This document shows positions 1-7,653 of a stretch of DNA of 12,169 bases, in pieces. The stretch lies in contig JALNWQ010000031.1 of NCBI GenBank assembly GCA_023230855.1, positions 1 through 12,169 of the forward strand, read 5' to 3'. The notes under the pieces were generated by a model that was given only the letters and a program-made list of their open reading frames with translations, was not told the DNA's origin and did no database searches. The first letter of the stretch is position 1, and each line of letters starts with the position of its first letter. The position numbers and the translations under genes were made by a program. Source of the DNA: Solirubrobacteraceae bacterium (GTDB lineage Bacteria; Actinomycetota; Thermoleophilia; Solirubrobacterales; Solirubrobacteraceae).

Positions 1-258
1 GTAGAGGCCCTGCTGCTTCCATGCGGCGTTCTCGAGGAGCTGCCGGACCTGCCGCCTGAGCCGCAGGCCCGCCTCGCGGGGGTCGGGCTCGCGGTTGCCG
101 GTGACCGGGAGCACGAGGCGTTGGGGTCGCGGTCGTCGCTCGCCGGGGACGAGCGCGGCGCCGACGTTCGTGAGGGTGTCGCCGAGCGCCTCGGTCATGT
201 CGCCGGCGAACGAGCGGAACCGGAGCGGGCCGAGGCGGACGGGGTAGTCGGCGGTCAT
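1..258 (-). CDS. Putative distal tail protein, N-terminal part only (cut by window edge)
   Basis: This reading frame begins with ATG at 258 and stays open to base 1, giving 86 visible residues; the rest lies outside the window. The start overlaps the tape measure stop in an ATGA arrangement (TGA 257-255), and a GGAG at 269-266 sits 7 bases upstream, so the start is well supported. The visible protein begins MTADYPVRLGPLRFRSF and ends in a basic, leucine-rich stretch (residues about 65-86, ending NAAWKQQGLY). In siphovirus gene order, the gene directly after the tape measure normally encodes the distal tail protein (Dit), the hub joining tube to baseplate or tip. The family call therefore rests mainly on position. 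Another minor tail protein is possible. I see no diagnostic motif in the visible part. Confidence 0.8.
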   Translation of the reverse strand, partial: MTADYPVRLGPLRFRSFAGDMTEALGDTLTNVGAALVPGERRPRPQRLVLPVTGNREPDPREAGLRLRRQVRQLLENAAWKQQGLY

Positions 259-3200
259 GCTCCTGCTCCGTCGAGGATGAGGTCGGTGTACGCGCCGCCG
301 CCGAACTCGAAGCCGAGCGACCCGCCGAACGACCTCGAGGCCGTGTTCTTGCGGATCTCCTCTTGCTCGTCGAGCTGGGCCTGCGCGAGCGCGTTCTGGT
401 CCTGCAGCAGCTTGAGCATCGCGGCGCGGAACTGGTCGGACTCCGCGCCCCACGTGCGCCGCTCGGTCTCGACCTGCGCCTGGTCGGCCGTGATCTGGCG
501 CTGGATCGCGGGGATCACGGTGGCGCGGATGAACGCGGCCCGGTCCACGGCCCCACCGTCGTAGGTGCCGGCGAGCTGCTGGCGCAGCGCGAGGCCCTGC
601 TGCTGCAGCTGCGCGACGCTCAGGCCGTAGTCGGCGCGGCTCACGGTCTGCTGCGCCGCGAGCGACGAGGCCTCCTTGAGCATGCGGTTGCGGTCCGCCT
701 CGGCGCTCGTCGCGTCGGCGAGCGCCTGGCGCGCGCCGAGCATCGCCTGCCGCCAACCGTTGATGTCGCCCTGGTCCCACGCGAGCGCTCCGGCCTGGTC
801 CCACGCGGTCTTCGACGCCATCGCGGCGGCCTGGTCGAGGCCGCGACGCTCCGCGAGCTCGCGCATCCCCTGCGGGGTCCCGTCGATCCCGCGGACGCGC
901 TGGGTCGCCTCGATGATCGCGGTGTCCGCCGAGACGAGGTCGCGTGTGAACTGGGCGGCGTCGAGGCGCTCCTGGGCGTGCTGGCGCACGAGCGCGCGGG
1001 CCTGTTCGATCCGCTGGACCGCGAGGTCCTTGATCTCGTCGTCGAGCGTGTCGAGCTGGCGCTGCAGGTCGCGGGCCTGCTCCGCACCGGACTTGCCGGC
1101 ACGCTGCGCCAGCTCGAGCGCGCCGGCAAGGTGCCCGCGCTGGACGTGTCGGGCGGTCTCGACGACGCCGAGGGTGTCGAGCCCGGCCTGGATGCCGGCG
1201 GCAGAGGATGCGTCGATGCCGGCCCGGCGGAGCCCGCGGTCCTGGGCAGCCTGGTACTGACCGATGCCGGTGTCGACCTTGGCGGCCATCGCGGTCGCAT
1301 CGCCCGCCCGCCGGCCAAGCTCGCCCATCACGAGCGACCGGACGCCCCGGGCGCGGCGGATGAGCGCTTCCTCTCCCTTGCTGATCGCCTTGCCGGCCGG
1401 GCTCCCCTTGGCGACGGTCTGCCGGATCGCCTTGCGGGTCGAGACCGACAGCGACGTGAGGCGCTCGGCGGTCATCAGCTCGGCGTCGGTGAGCAGCGTC
1501 CCGAGCCGGTCGAGTGCATCTGTGACCCTCGAGTTCTCGCGCGTCGCAGCGCCGAACATGTCGCGGAGTTGTCGGGCGACCTTCGCGCGTCCCGACCCGC
1601 TCGCGGTGAGGTCGGCGGCGGCGCGCGCGGTTCCCGGCCGGACCGTCCCGCCGCCCGCGTATCGGCGCACGACGCCGCCGCCGCGGAGCCGGGGAGGCGT
1701 CGAGTCACCGATGTGGACGTGGTCGTAGTGGTCCTTGTTGACCTTGTCGCCGAAGTAGCCGAGACCGACCTTCCGGCCACCGGTCCAGCCGTAGCCCAGC
1801 GGGGTGTGGATGACCTGGTCCGCGCCCTTCGCGACGCCACTGGACCCGAGCCACTTCGCGAACCGCAGCATGCCGGTCGACGAGCCTGAGATGTCGAGTG
1901 CGTCACCGGCGCCGTGCTGGCTCGGCTTCCCGCTCGAGGTGATCGCGCCGGGCCGGAGCCCCGACGAGACGCCGAGCCCGAACACCGCGCCCATTTTGGC
2001 GTAGGAGGCCATGCCGGCCTTTGCCCCACGTAGCGCTGGGGTCTTCGCCTTGCGCGCCTGGGCGAGCACCCCACGGCTCGTGTCGAGCTTGCCGCTGGAC
2101 GACGATCGACTCGAGGACCGCGTCGCCGCCGACGCGTCGCGGCCGCTGATCGTCTGCCGGGTCCGCTCGAGGTTGACCCTGGTCGCGACGTTGATGGCGG
2201 GGAGGAGCCCGTCGACGTCGCGCAGCGTTCGTGCCCGGGCCTGCCCAGCACCGTAGCCCTGGGTGAACGCGTCGCTGACGTTCGGCTGGAGGAGCGCCCG
2301 CATCTCGCGGGCGGCGTTGCGGGCGGTCCGTCCGGTGAGATCGTCGGTGGTGCGGGTGACCGTGTGCTCGCGGAGCGCGGCCTGCCCCGAGGTGCTCGAG
2401 CCGCCGAGGCCCTTCACGCCGGCACCGAGCGCGACGGTCGCGGTGCCCTTCGACGACCGCGACAACCCGAACGCGCCCCAGCTGTCCTTCCAGATGTCGA
2501 TCGCGTACCGCGAGTCGCTGCGGACGCCGTCGCCGCCCTGGCCGTACCCGCGGTCGCGCTTGCGGAGCGTCTTCTGCTTGCCGTTGATCCGGACGGTGAG
2601 CGGCGTGTCCTTCGGCAGCTCTCCCGACATCCCGCGCGCCCGGGCGATCCACCCGTACCCGGTCCCGCGACCGTCGGTGCGGCGGGCGGTGCCGAGCTCG
2701 GCGTATCCGTTCGTGAGCGCGCCGAACGCGCCTGGCGGCGGGTCGTCGTACACCGTGTAGCCGACGCGGGCCGCCTTCGCGGTCTTCTTGCCGGCCTTGC
2801 CGCCGGTGTTGAAGTGCGGCAGCTGGGCGGCGAGGGTTTCCTCTCGGCTGTAGCCGGCCGCGAGCATCCCGATGCCGTGCCCGGTGTAGACCTCGGTGTC
2901 CTCGGGCAGGACGGCCAGGACGTTGTCGGCGGCGACCCTCGGCCCGGGCACCTCGGCCCACGCACCGTTCGGGTAGCGCAGCAGCTCGCCGGAGCTGACC
3001 GCTGCGAGGATCCCGCCGCCACGGAACGCCGGGATGCGACCGCCCCGTCGACGGCCGTCGACGGGGAGCCCGGCGACGATGTCCCGGACCGACGCGGCGG
3101 ACGCGACGAGCGCGACCGCCTGGAGCTTGGCGGGGAGATCATCGAGCGCGCCGGAGAACGAGCGCACGGCCTCGGCCGTCGCCGCGTGCGCCTGCCCCAG

Positions 3201-6200
3201 GCGCTGGACGGTCCGTCGGTACGCCTCGATCTGTTCCGCCGCGGTCCCGCCGGCGGCCGCGACCTGGTCCGCGGCGGCCTTGCCTGCCTTGCCCCACGAC
3301 CTGGCGTCGTCCTTCGACGCGCCGTACATCTTCGCGAGGTCGTTGAACGTCGAGCGGTACGTGCTGCGCAGCTGGTTGAGGTCACGCTGGGCGGCTTCCC
3401 GAAGCTCCTTCGTCGGGGCGTGCTTGGCCAAGTCGCGCAGCTTGTCCATCTGCGTGTTCAGCGTCGCGACCGCGCCGGGGATGGTGCGGACGGCGGTGCG
3501 GGGAAGGTCGCTGATGATCGAGGACCACCGCTCGGTGATCCGGCCGGCGGTGACGTTCACCGAAGCGGGGATCCGGGGGTCGGCGAGGGCATCGGCGATC
3601 CGCTTCGCGGTCGCCTGCGTCTTGCCGATCAGCGACGACCCGAGCCCGTCCCACTGGCGATCCAGGCCGCGGATCAGGCGCTCGACGGTTCCCGCTGGAG
3701 CGTGACCGCTTGCCTCGAGGCCCTTCGCGAACTGGATCGCGGCCGCGGCGCCCTGCTTCTGGCTCTCGCGTGGTGCGTTCCCGAGCTGGGCGCGAAAGCG
3801 ATCGAGCACCCCACGCGCGTTGGCGAACTTCACGTCGTCCAGGCCGGTGGTGAACGCCTTGGCCGCGTCGGTGCCGGCGCGCTTGTACGCGTCGGACGTG
3901 CCCTTGAGGAGCGCGGTCAGGTCGAATCCGGCGGCCTTCGCCTCCTTCTCGATGTCCATGTACCGGAACAGGTCGCGGCCATCGATCGCCGTCTGGGCGT
4001 CCGCCTTGAAGCGATCGGCCTGGGACAGCCGCGCGGCAGCTCCGGCCGTGCGTTGTGCCGTGCTCCGGCTGATGCCCTGATCAAACGCGGCCTGGGTGCG
4101 GTTGCGGACGTCCTCGGCGTACTTCCGCGCCGCCTCTTCCGCGCGACGGACGTCGCCCTTGCGGAACTCGCCGATGACCTTCGATCCGATCGCGCCGAGC
4201 GCACCGCCGATCGCGGCTCCCCACGGGCCGGCCATCATCCCGATCGCGGCTCCGGAGACCGCCCCGGAGAGCGGGTCGCCTCCGGACATCGCGGCACCGG
4301 CGAGTCCGGCGCCGCCGGCGATCGCGCCGCCCTTCATCCCGATCCCGCGCAGGCTTGCCCCGGCGCGCTGGACGCCCCCGACGACGCGCTGACCGGCGGT
4401 CGGGGCAGCGACCGCGACGGGTGTCGCTGCGGCAGCCGCGGCTGCCGTGGCGGCCTTCGCGTTGGTCGCCGCAGCAGCCTGGATCTGCCGGGCGGCGACG
4501 AGGCGCTGCTTCGCGCCGGCGGATTCGGCGGCTGCGGCGGTGGCCGCTTCGCGGGCGGCGGCGGTCGTGAGTTTGGCGCTGGCGAGCTGGGCCTGGGCGG
4601 CCTCAATGGCCCCGGCGTTCGCGGCGGTGCGTGGCAGCGCGCGTGCGCCGATGGCCTGACGTTGTGCCTGGGCCTCGGCCATCTCGGCGACGGCGACGGC
4701 GCGCTGCGCCTCGATCTTGCGGCGCAGCAGCTGCGACGCCTCGCGCTGCGCGGCCTGGGCGTTCTGGGCGATCTGCTGGGACGTGACGTCGACGGTGCGC
4801 AGCGCGGCGACGCCGCCGACCTCGGGCATCACTCCGAAGCCGGCGCGGCCGAGCTGGCCGGCGCTGACCGGCACGACCGACGGGGCCGGGGCGGTCGCTC
4901 CCGCCGAGCGGGCCGCCGCCGCGCCGGACGGGACGGTCGCGGTCGCGAGGACGACACCGGTCGTCTTGGCCTGCGCGGCGGTCGCGGCAAGCTCGGCCCG
5001 GTTCGCGCGCAGCGCCTTCGTGATCCCGCCGAGCGCGGCGGACCCGGCGACCTTCTTCGCGATCGCGGTGAGGATCCCGAACTGAACGATCGAGCGCTGG
5101 ACGCCGTCGGGCATCGCGCCCCACGCCTCGGTCGTGAGCTTCGCGGCCTCGACGAACGGGCCCATCGCCTCGCCGGCGGTCGCGATCGCCTCCCCCGCGT
5201 TCGTGATCGATCGCTCGACCTGATCGATCTTCGCGGGGTCGGAGACGAACGCCTCGATCGAGGCGGCGATGTCGCGGGTCGCCTTCTGGATCTGTGGCTG
5301 GTACCGCTCGAGGACGCGGATCGATCCGGACTCGATCGCGCCGCCGAGTTCCTCGACGGCGTCCATCACGTTGTTCTGCATCGTGCGGGCGGTCTGCTTC
5401 GCGAAGCCGTCCGCGCGTTGGAACTCGTCGGAGAACTCGCGCAGCGCGGCGGAGCCCTTGTCGACCATCGTCGTGACGCCGGCGATCGGCTCGCGGCCGA
5501 AGATCGTGGCGAGCGCCGCGCGCTGCTGGGCCTTGGGGAGCTTCTCCGCGCCGGCGGTGATCTTCGCGAGGATCTCCGGCAGCGGGAGCAGCCCGTTGGG
5601 GCCTTGCAGGTCCTGGGCGGAGAGGCCGAGCTCGCGCAGCGCGCCGGTGGCCTTCTTCGACGGGTTGAGGATCCGCGTCATGAACGCGTTGAGCGTCGTG
5701 CCGGCCTGCGAGCCCTTGATCCCGGAGTCGCCCATGATCGCGAGGGCGGCGGAGACGTCCTCGAACGACTGGCCGGCGGCCTGGGCGGTCGGCGCGACGT
5801 ACTTCAGCGACTCGCCGAGGTCGGCCACGTCGACCGCGGACTTGTTCGCGGCCATCGTGAGGACGTCCGCGACGTGCCCGGACTGCTCGACCTCGAGGTT
5901 GAACGCCTTGAGCGTCGCGGTCTGGATGTCGGCCGCGACGCCGAGCTCGGTCGCGGACGCGGCGGCGAGGTCGAGCGTTCCGGGGAGGGCGGTCATCGCC
6001 GCCTTGGTGTCGAACCCGGCCTTCGCGAGGATCTCGAGGCCGACGGCGGACTCCGACGCGGAGAACTTCGTGCGGGCCCCGAGCTCGATCACGAGGTCGG
6101 ACAGCTGCCGCATGTCGTCCTGGGTGCCCTCGAGGACCGCGTTGACGGCGGCCATCTGCTTCTCATACGCGAGCGCGTCGCCGACCTGGCGGCCGAGCGC

Positions 6201-7034
6201 GAAGAGGCCACCGGCTCCGGCGATGGACCCGACGGTGTTGACGGCGGCGGCGACCCTCCCGGCGCCGCGGGCGGCCTGGGCCGGCGTGACGGGCACCCCG
6301 GCGGTCGCGGTCGCGGCGGCGCGTTGGTGGGCGGTGGCGTTGCGGGTGGCAGCGACCGCAGCCCGTTCGTGCGCCGTGGCGTTGCGGGTGAGCTGCGTGG
6401 TCTCGGCCTCGATCCGCGCGAGCGCGCGGGTGGCCTCCGCGTTCAGGCGCCGGTAGGCGACGGTCTCCTCGCCGAGGGTCGTGGTCGTGGTGCGGGCCAC
6501 GTTCTGGCGGCGTGTCTCCGCTGTCGTCGCGCGCTTGGTCGCGCGCTCGCTCGAGGTGGTGGCCTCGGCGAGGCGGCGCTCGGCGTCGACGCGGGCGAGC
6601 GCGGTCGCGTCGACGCGCTTGCGGACCTGCGCGAGTGCCTCCTCTCTGCCGGTCAGGCCGCGGGTGACCTGCTCGAGCTGCAGCCGTGCCGCCTTGACCG
6701 CGGACTCGCTCTCGACGTCCTTCGCGCCGGCGAGCCGGGCCTTCATCCGGGCGTCGTCGAGGGTGCGCTCGGCGCGCTGGACCTGCGCGGCCGCGTTGGC
6801 GTGCTGGCGGTAGGCGGTGTCGAGCTGCTTGAGGTCGCTCTCGTGCTGCTTGGTGGTGCGGGTCGCGCGCTGGCGGGCCTGGGTCGTCCGGTCAGACTGG
6901 ATCTGCGCCTGACGCTCGGCGCGCTCGGCCTGCTCGGTGGCGCGGGCGACGTCGCGCTGGGTCTTGAGCCATGCGCGGTCGCCCTCGGTGATGAGCCGCA
7001 GGCGCCAGTCGATCCTCGTTTCGTGGGTGGCCAT
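255..7034 (-). CDS. Tail tape measure protein with RlpA-like and M15 peptidase domains (2259 aa)
   Basis: The tape measure protein sets tail length, fills the tube and is ejected ahead of the DNA. ATG at 7034 is chosen because GGAGG (7045-7041) lies 6 bases upstream and it forms TGATG with the preceding stop; the in-frame ATG at 7040 abuts the SD directly. The frame stays open further upstream, but that part is an arginine/serine-rich shadow of the chaperone gene. Layout: A/R/E/T-rich coiled coil (about 1-215); a 14-residue tandem repeat (216-243); TP901-type tape measure core (about 285-530); Ala-rich coiled coil (about 740-890); Gly/Ala-rich hydrophobic stretch (about 900-957) suited to membrane insertion; a GGRIPAF...PHFNTGG linker found in many tape measures (about 1328-1412); RlpA-like double-psi barrel (about 1425-1537); M15-like Zn peptidase (about 1660-1780); C-terminal coiled coil (about 1800-2230). 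Tape measure role is near certain; the enzymatic domains rest on motifs. Confidence 0.95.
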   Translation of the reverse strand: MATHETRIDWRLRLITEGDRAWLKTQRDVARATEQAERAERQAQIQSDRTTQARQRATRTTKQHESDLKQLDTAYRQHANAAAQVQRAERTLDDARMKARLAGAKDVESESAVKAARLQLEQVTRGLTGREEALAQVRKRVDATALARVDAERRLAEATTSSERATKRATTAETRRQNVARTTTTTLGEETVAYRRLNAEATRALARIEAETTQLTRNATAHERAAVAATRNATAHQRAAATATAGVPVTPAQAARGAGRVAAAVNTVGSIAGAGGLFALGRQVGDALAYEKQMAAVNAVLEGTQDDMRQLSDLVIELGARTKFSASESAVGLEILAKAGFDTKAAMTALPGTLDLAAASATELGVAADIQTATLKAFNLEVEQSGHVADVLTMAANKSAVDVADLGESLKYVAPTAQAAGQSFEDVSAALAIMGDSGIKGSQAGTTLNAFMTRILNPSKKATGALRELGLSAQDLQGPNGLLPLPEILAKITAGAEKLPKAQQRAALATIFGREPIAGVTTMVDKGSAALREFSDEFQRADGFAKQTARTMQNNVMDAVEELGGAIESGSIRVLERYQPQIQKATRDIAASIEAFVSDPAKIDQVERSITNAGEAIATAGEAMGPFVEAAKLTTEAWGAMPDGVQRSIVQFGILTAIAKKVAGSAALGGITKALRANRAELAATAAQAKTTGVVLATATVPSGAAAARSAGATAPAPSVVPVSAGQLGRAGFGVMPEVGGVAALRTVDVTSQQIAQNAQAAQREASQLLRRKIEAQRAVAVAEMAEAQAQRQAIGARALPRTAANAGAIEAAQAQLASAKLTTAAAREAATAAAAESAGAKQRLVAARQIQAAAATNAKAATAAAAAAATPVAVAAPTAGQRVVGGVQRAGASLRGIGMKGGAIAGGAGLAGAAMSGGDPLSGAVSGAAIGMMAGPWGAAIGGALGAIGSKVIGEFRKGDVRRAEEAARKYAEDVRNRTQAAFDQGISRSTAQRTAGAAARLSQADRFKADAQTAIDGRDLFRYMDIEKEAKAAGFDLTALLKGTSDAYKRAGTDAAKAFTTGLDDVKFANARGVLDRFRAQLGNAPRESQKQGAAAAIQFAKGLEASGHAPAGTVERLIRGLDRQWDGLGSSLIGKTQATAKRIADALADPRIPASVNVTAGRITERWSSIISDLPRTAVRTIPGAVATLNTQMDKLRDLAKHAPTKELREAAQRDLNQLRSTYRSTFNDLAKMYGASKDDARSWGKAGKAAADQVAAAGGTAAEQIEAYRRTVQRLGQAHAATAEAVRSFSGALDDLPAKLQAVALVASAASVRDIVAGLPVDGRRRGGRIPAFRGGGILAAVSSGELLRYPNGAWAEVPGPRVAADNVLAVLPEDTEVYTGHGIGMLAAGYSREETLAAQLPHFNTGGKAGKKTAKAARVGYTVYDDPPPGAFGALTNGYAELGTARRTDGRGTGYGWIARARGMSGELPKDTPLTVRINGKQKTLRKRDRGYGQGGDGVRSDSRYAIDIWKDSWGAFGLSRSSKGTATVALGAGVKGLGGSSTSGQAALREHTVTRTTDDLTGRTARNAAREMRALLQPNVSDAFTQGYGAGQARARTLRDVDGLLPAINVATRVNLERTRQTISGRDASAATRSSSRSSSSGKLDTSRGVLAQARKAKTPALRGAKAGMASYAKMGAVFGLGVSSGLRPGAITSSGKPSQHGAGDALDISGSSTGMLRFAKWLGSSGVAKGADQVIHTPLGYGWTGGRKVGLGYFGDKVNKDHYDHVHIGDSTPPRLRGGGVVRRYAGGGTVRPGTARAAADLTASGSGRAKVARQLRDMFGAATRENSRVTDALDRLGTLLTDAELMTAERLTSLSVSTRKAIRQTVAKGSPAGKAISKGEEALIRRARGVRSLVMGELGRRAGDATAMAAKVDTGIGQYQAAQDRGLRRAGIDASSAAGIQAGLDTLGVVETARHVQRGHLAGALELAQRAGKSGAEQARDLQRQLDTLDDEIKDLAVQRIEQARALVRQHAQERLDAAQFTRDLVSADTAIIEATQRVRGIDGTPQGMRELAERRGLDQAAAMASKTAWDQAGALAWDQGDINGWRQAMLGARQALADATSAEADRNRMLKEASSLAAQQTVSRADYGLSVAQLQQQGLALRQQLAGTYDGGAVDRAAFIRATVIPAIQRQITADQAQVETERRTWGAESDQFRAAMLKLLQDQNALAQAQLDEQEEIRKNTASRSFGGSLGFEFGGGAYTDLILDGAGA
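1695..2060 (-). other. M15-type zinc peptidase domain inside the tape measure
   Basis: Residues about 1660-1780 of the tape measure protein. The motif SxHxxGxAxD is present as SQHGAGDALD (His 1707, Asp 1714), and the third ligand region is DHYDHVHIG (Asp 1771, His 1774). These match the two metal-binding motifs of D-Ala-D-Ala carboxypeptidase/L-Ala-D-Glu endopeptidase-type M15 enzymes (His, Asp, His zinc ligands plus an acidic residue three before the last His). The preceding VSSGLRPG segment and the IHTPLGYGWTGG stretch are also typical. All key residues are intact, so an active peptidoglycan peptidase is plausible. The domain boundaries are approximate. Confidence 0.75.
2425..2763 (-). other. 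RlpA-like double-psi beta-barrel domain inside the tape measure
   Basis: Residues about 1425-1537 of the tape measure protein. The pattern fits the RlpA/barwin-like double-psi barrel: an opening GYTVYDDPPPGAFG segment, an AELG motif, then LPKDTPLTVRING, KRDRGYGQGG (Asp 1494) and YAIDIW (Asp 1513), closing with a GTATVAL strand. In RlpA-type lytic transglycosylases the equivalent segments are 'LPxGTxVxV', 'DRG' and 'IDLS', and the Asp of DRG is in the active cleft. This suggests binding or cleavage of glycan strands of peptidoglycan during infection. It is a motif-level assignment; a purely structural or binding role is possible. Confidence 0.65.
4165..4337 (-). other. Gly/Ala-rich hydrophobic segment of the tape measure
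   Basis: Residues about 900-957 contain a long run of Gly, Ala, Ile, Leu and Met with almost no charge, running from MKGGAIAGGAGLAGAAM to a segment ending GALGAIGSKVIGEF. Two or more helices long enough to cross a membrane fit in it. Tape measures often carry such glycine-rich hydrophobic stretches, thought to insert in the host membrane during DNA entry. The role here is inferred from composition only. Confidence 0.5.
6307..6392 (-). repeat. Two-copy 42-bp tandem repeat in the tape measure gene
   Basis: The tape measure residues TRNATAHERAAVAA and TRNATAHQRAAATA are adjacent 14-residue repeats, starting at Thr 216 and Thr 230. At DNA level a 15-base core is identical at 6376-6390 and 6334-6348, exactly 42 bases apart. 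This marks a small in-frame duplication at the end of the N-terminal coiled coil. Confidence 0.8.
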
Positions 7035-7653
7035 CAGCATCCTCCGAGGGCGGCCTTGATCGCTCCGAGCACGATCTGGGCGAATCCGTTGACCGCGGCA
7101 ACGACGAGCTCGCCCTGGGCGGTCGCCTGGGCCTCCTCGCGGGCACGCGCGGCCCGCGCGAGCCCTGCGGCTCGCGGGCCGGTCAGCCGGTCGTTCTCCG
7201 ACGGCTGCACGTTGAGGACGGCGCCCAGCAACGCGGTCTGCTCCAGCTCCAGCTCGCCGAGCGCGCCTACGTAGGGTCCGGCTCGGCCCGCTGCAGGTAG
7301 GCGATGAGCTGCCGCACGACGCGGATGTCGAGCTTCGCGAGGTCGCTGTCGAGCTGCTTCCGCTCCGCACCGGCGAGCGTGCCGGTCTCGGCGACGACGA
7401 GCATGGACGCGACGAGGTTCTCGTCGAGCTGGCGCAGCTCGTCGTGCTTGCCGACGAGGTCCTCGTACTGGGCCGCCTCGGCGAGCTCGTTGGTCTGGTC
7501 GGCGGTCGCCCACTGGGCGGCGTTGACCGCGCGGATCTCGCGCTCGACCTCGCGGGTCTTGATCCGGCGGTGGTAGACGACGTTCCCGATGGTGATCGGG
7601 TCCTTCGCGAGCTGGGTCTGACGCGCATTGGCGTCGAATCCGGTGGAGCTCAT
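7034..7653 (-). CDS. Tail assembly chaperone, long form by -1 frameshift (gpGT-like, about 206 aa)
   Basis: Inferred fusion product. It shares the start at 7653 and about 127 codons with the short form, shifts -1 near 7273, and adds 79 residues up to TGA 7036-7034. The extension starts YVGALGELELEQTALLGAVL and ends AIKAALGGC; it looks like real protein, whereas the same frame upstream of about 7275 is arginine-rich shadow. No ATG opens the extension, and its first usable GTG (near 7211) would lose about 20 protein-like residues and has no Shine-Dalgarno. In lambda and most siphoviruses the T-like extension links the chaperone to the tube protein. The shift direction (-1) and location (last codons of the short form) are classical. 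The exact slip codon is not proven. Confidence 0.7.
7041..7045 (-). promoter_or_regulatory. Shine-Dalgarno deciding the tape measure start
   Basis: GGAGG reads 7045-7041 on the minus strand. It is 6 bases before ATG 7034 and zero bases before the alternative in-frame ATG 7040, which favours 7034. It sits inside the end of the frameshifted chaperone frame, so tape measure translation is coupled to chaperone translation. Confidence 0.75.
7267..7653 (-). CDS. Tail assembly chaperone, short form (gpG-like, 128 aa)
   Basis: A mostly helical acidic/basic protein located directly before the tape measure, the position of gpG-type tail assembly chaperones. These bind the tape measure protein while the tube polymerises around it and are absent from the virion. 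It starts MSSTGFDANARQTQL at ATG 7653, overlapping the previous stop as ATGA, with AGGAGG at 7669-7664, and ends in TAG at 7269-7267. The first 35 residues look like a beta-rich head (ITIGNVVYHRRIKTREV), followed by helices. Length fits the family. The frame -1 to it continues with a protein-like sequence past the stop, as expected for a gpG/gpGT pair. No sequence motif alone proves the family, but the position, size and overlapping -1 frame together make it likely. Confidence 0.85.
   Translation of the reverse strand: MSSTGFDANARQTQLAKDPITIGNVVYHRRIKTREVEREIRAVNAAQWATADQTNELAEAAQYEDLVGKHDELRQLDENLVASMLVVAETGTLAGAERKQLDSDLAKLDIRVVRQLIAYLQRAEPDPT
7273..7279 (-). promoter_or_regulatory. Candidate -1 frameshift slippery site (GGACCCT)
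   Basis: In the chaperone frame this reads G GAC CCT, followed by ACG and then TAG. A -1 slip re-pairs the proline codon CCT as CCC perfectly in its first two positions, while GAC moves to GGA with imperfect pairing. It is the only YYYZ-like run near the frame end. A 4-bp hairpin (GCTC 7262-7259 with GAGC 7255-7252) lies 10 bases downstream, and GGCGC (7267-7263) can pair with GCGCC (7224-7220) as a wider stem. The site is weaker than the classic X XXY YYZ heptamer. Confidence 0.45.

Noticed and set aside
7034..7211. The chaperone extension as an independent gene starting at a GTG near 7211
   Set aside because: It would drop about 20 protein-like residues (GALGELELEQ...) and has no Shine-Dalgarno; the -1 relation to the upstream frame is better explained by frameshifting.
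2364..7274. A 1636-codon open frame on the plus strand opposite the tape measure gene
   Set aside because: Its product is dominated by Arg, Gly, Asp, Leu and Ala with no recognisable domain. In very GC-rich genes, antisense frames rarely meet stops, so long shadows are expected. The minus-strand tape measure is clearly the coding frame.
7035..7628. Upstream extension of the tape measure frame by 198 residues
   Set aside because: The extension is Arg/Ser/Thr-rich shadow of the chaperone gene, while ATG 7034 has a well-placed GGAGG and a stop/start overlap.
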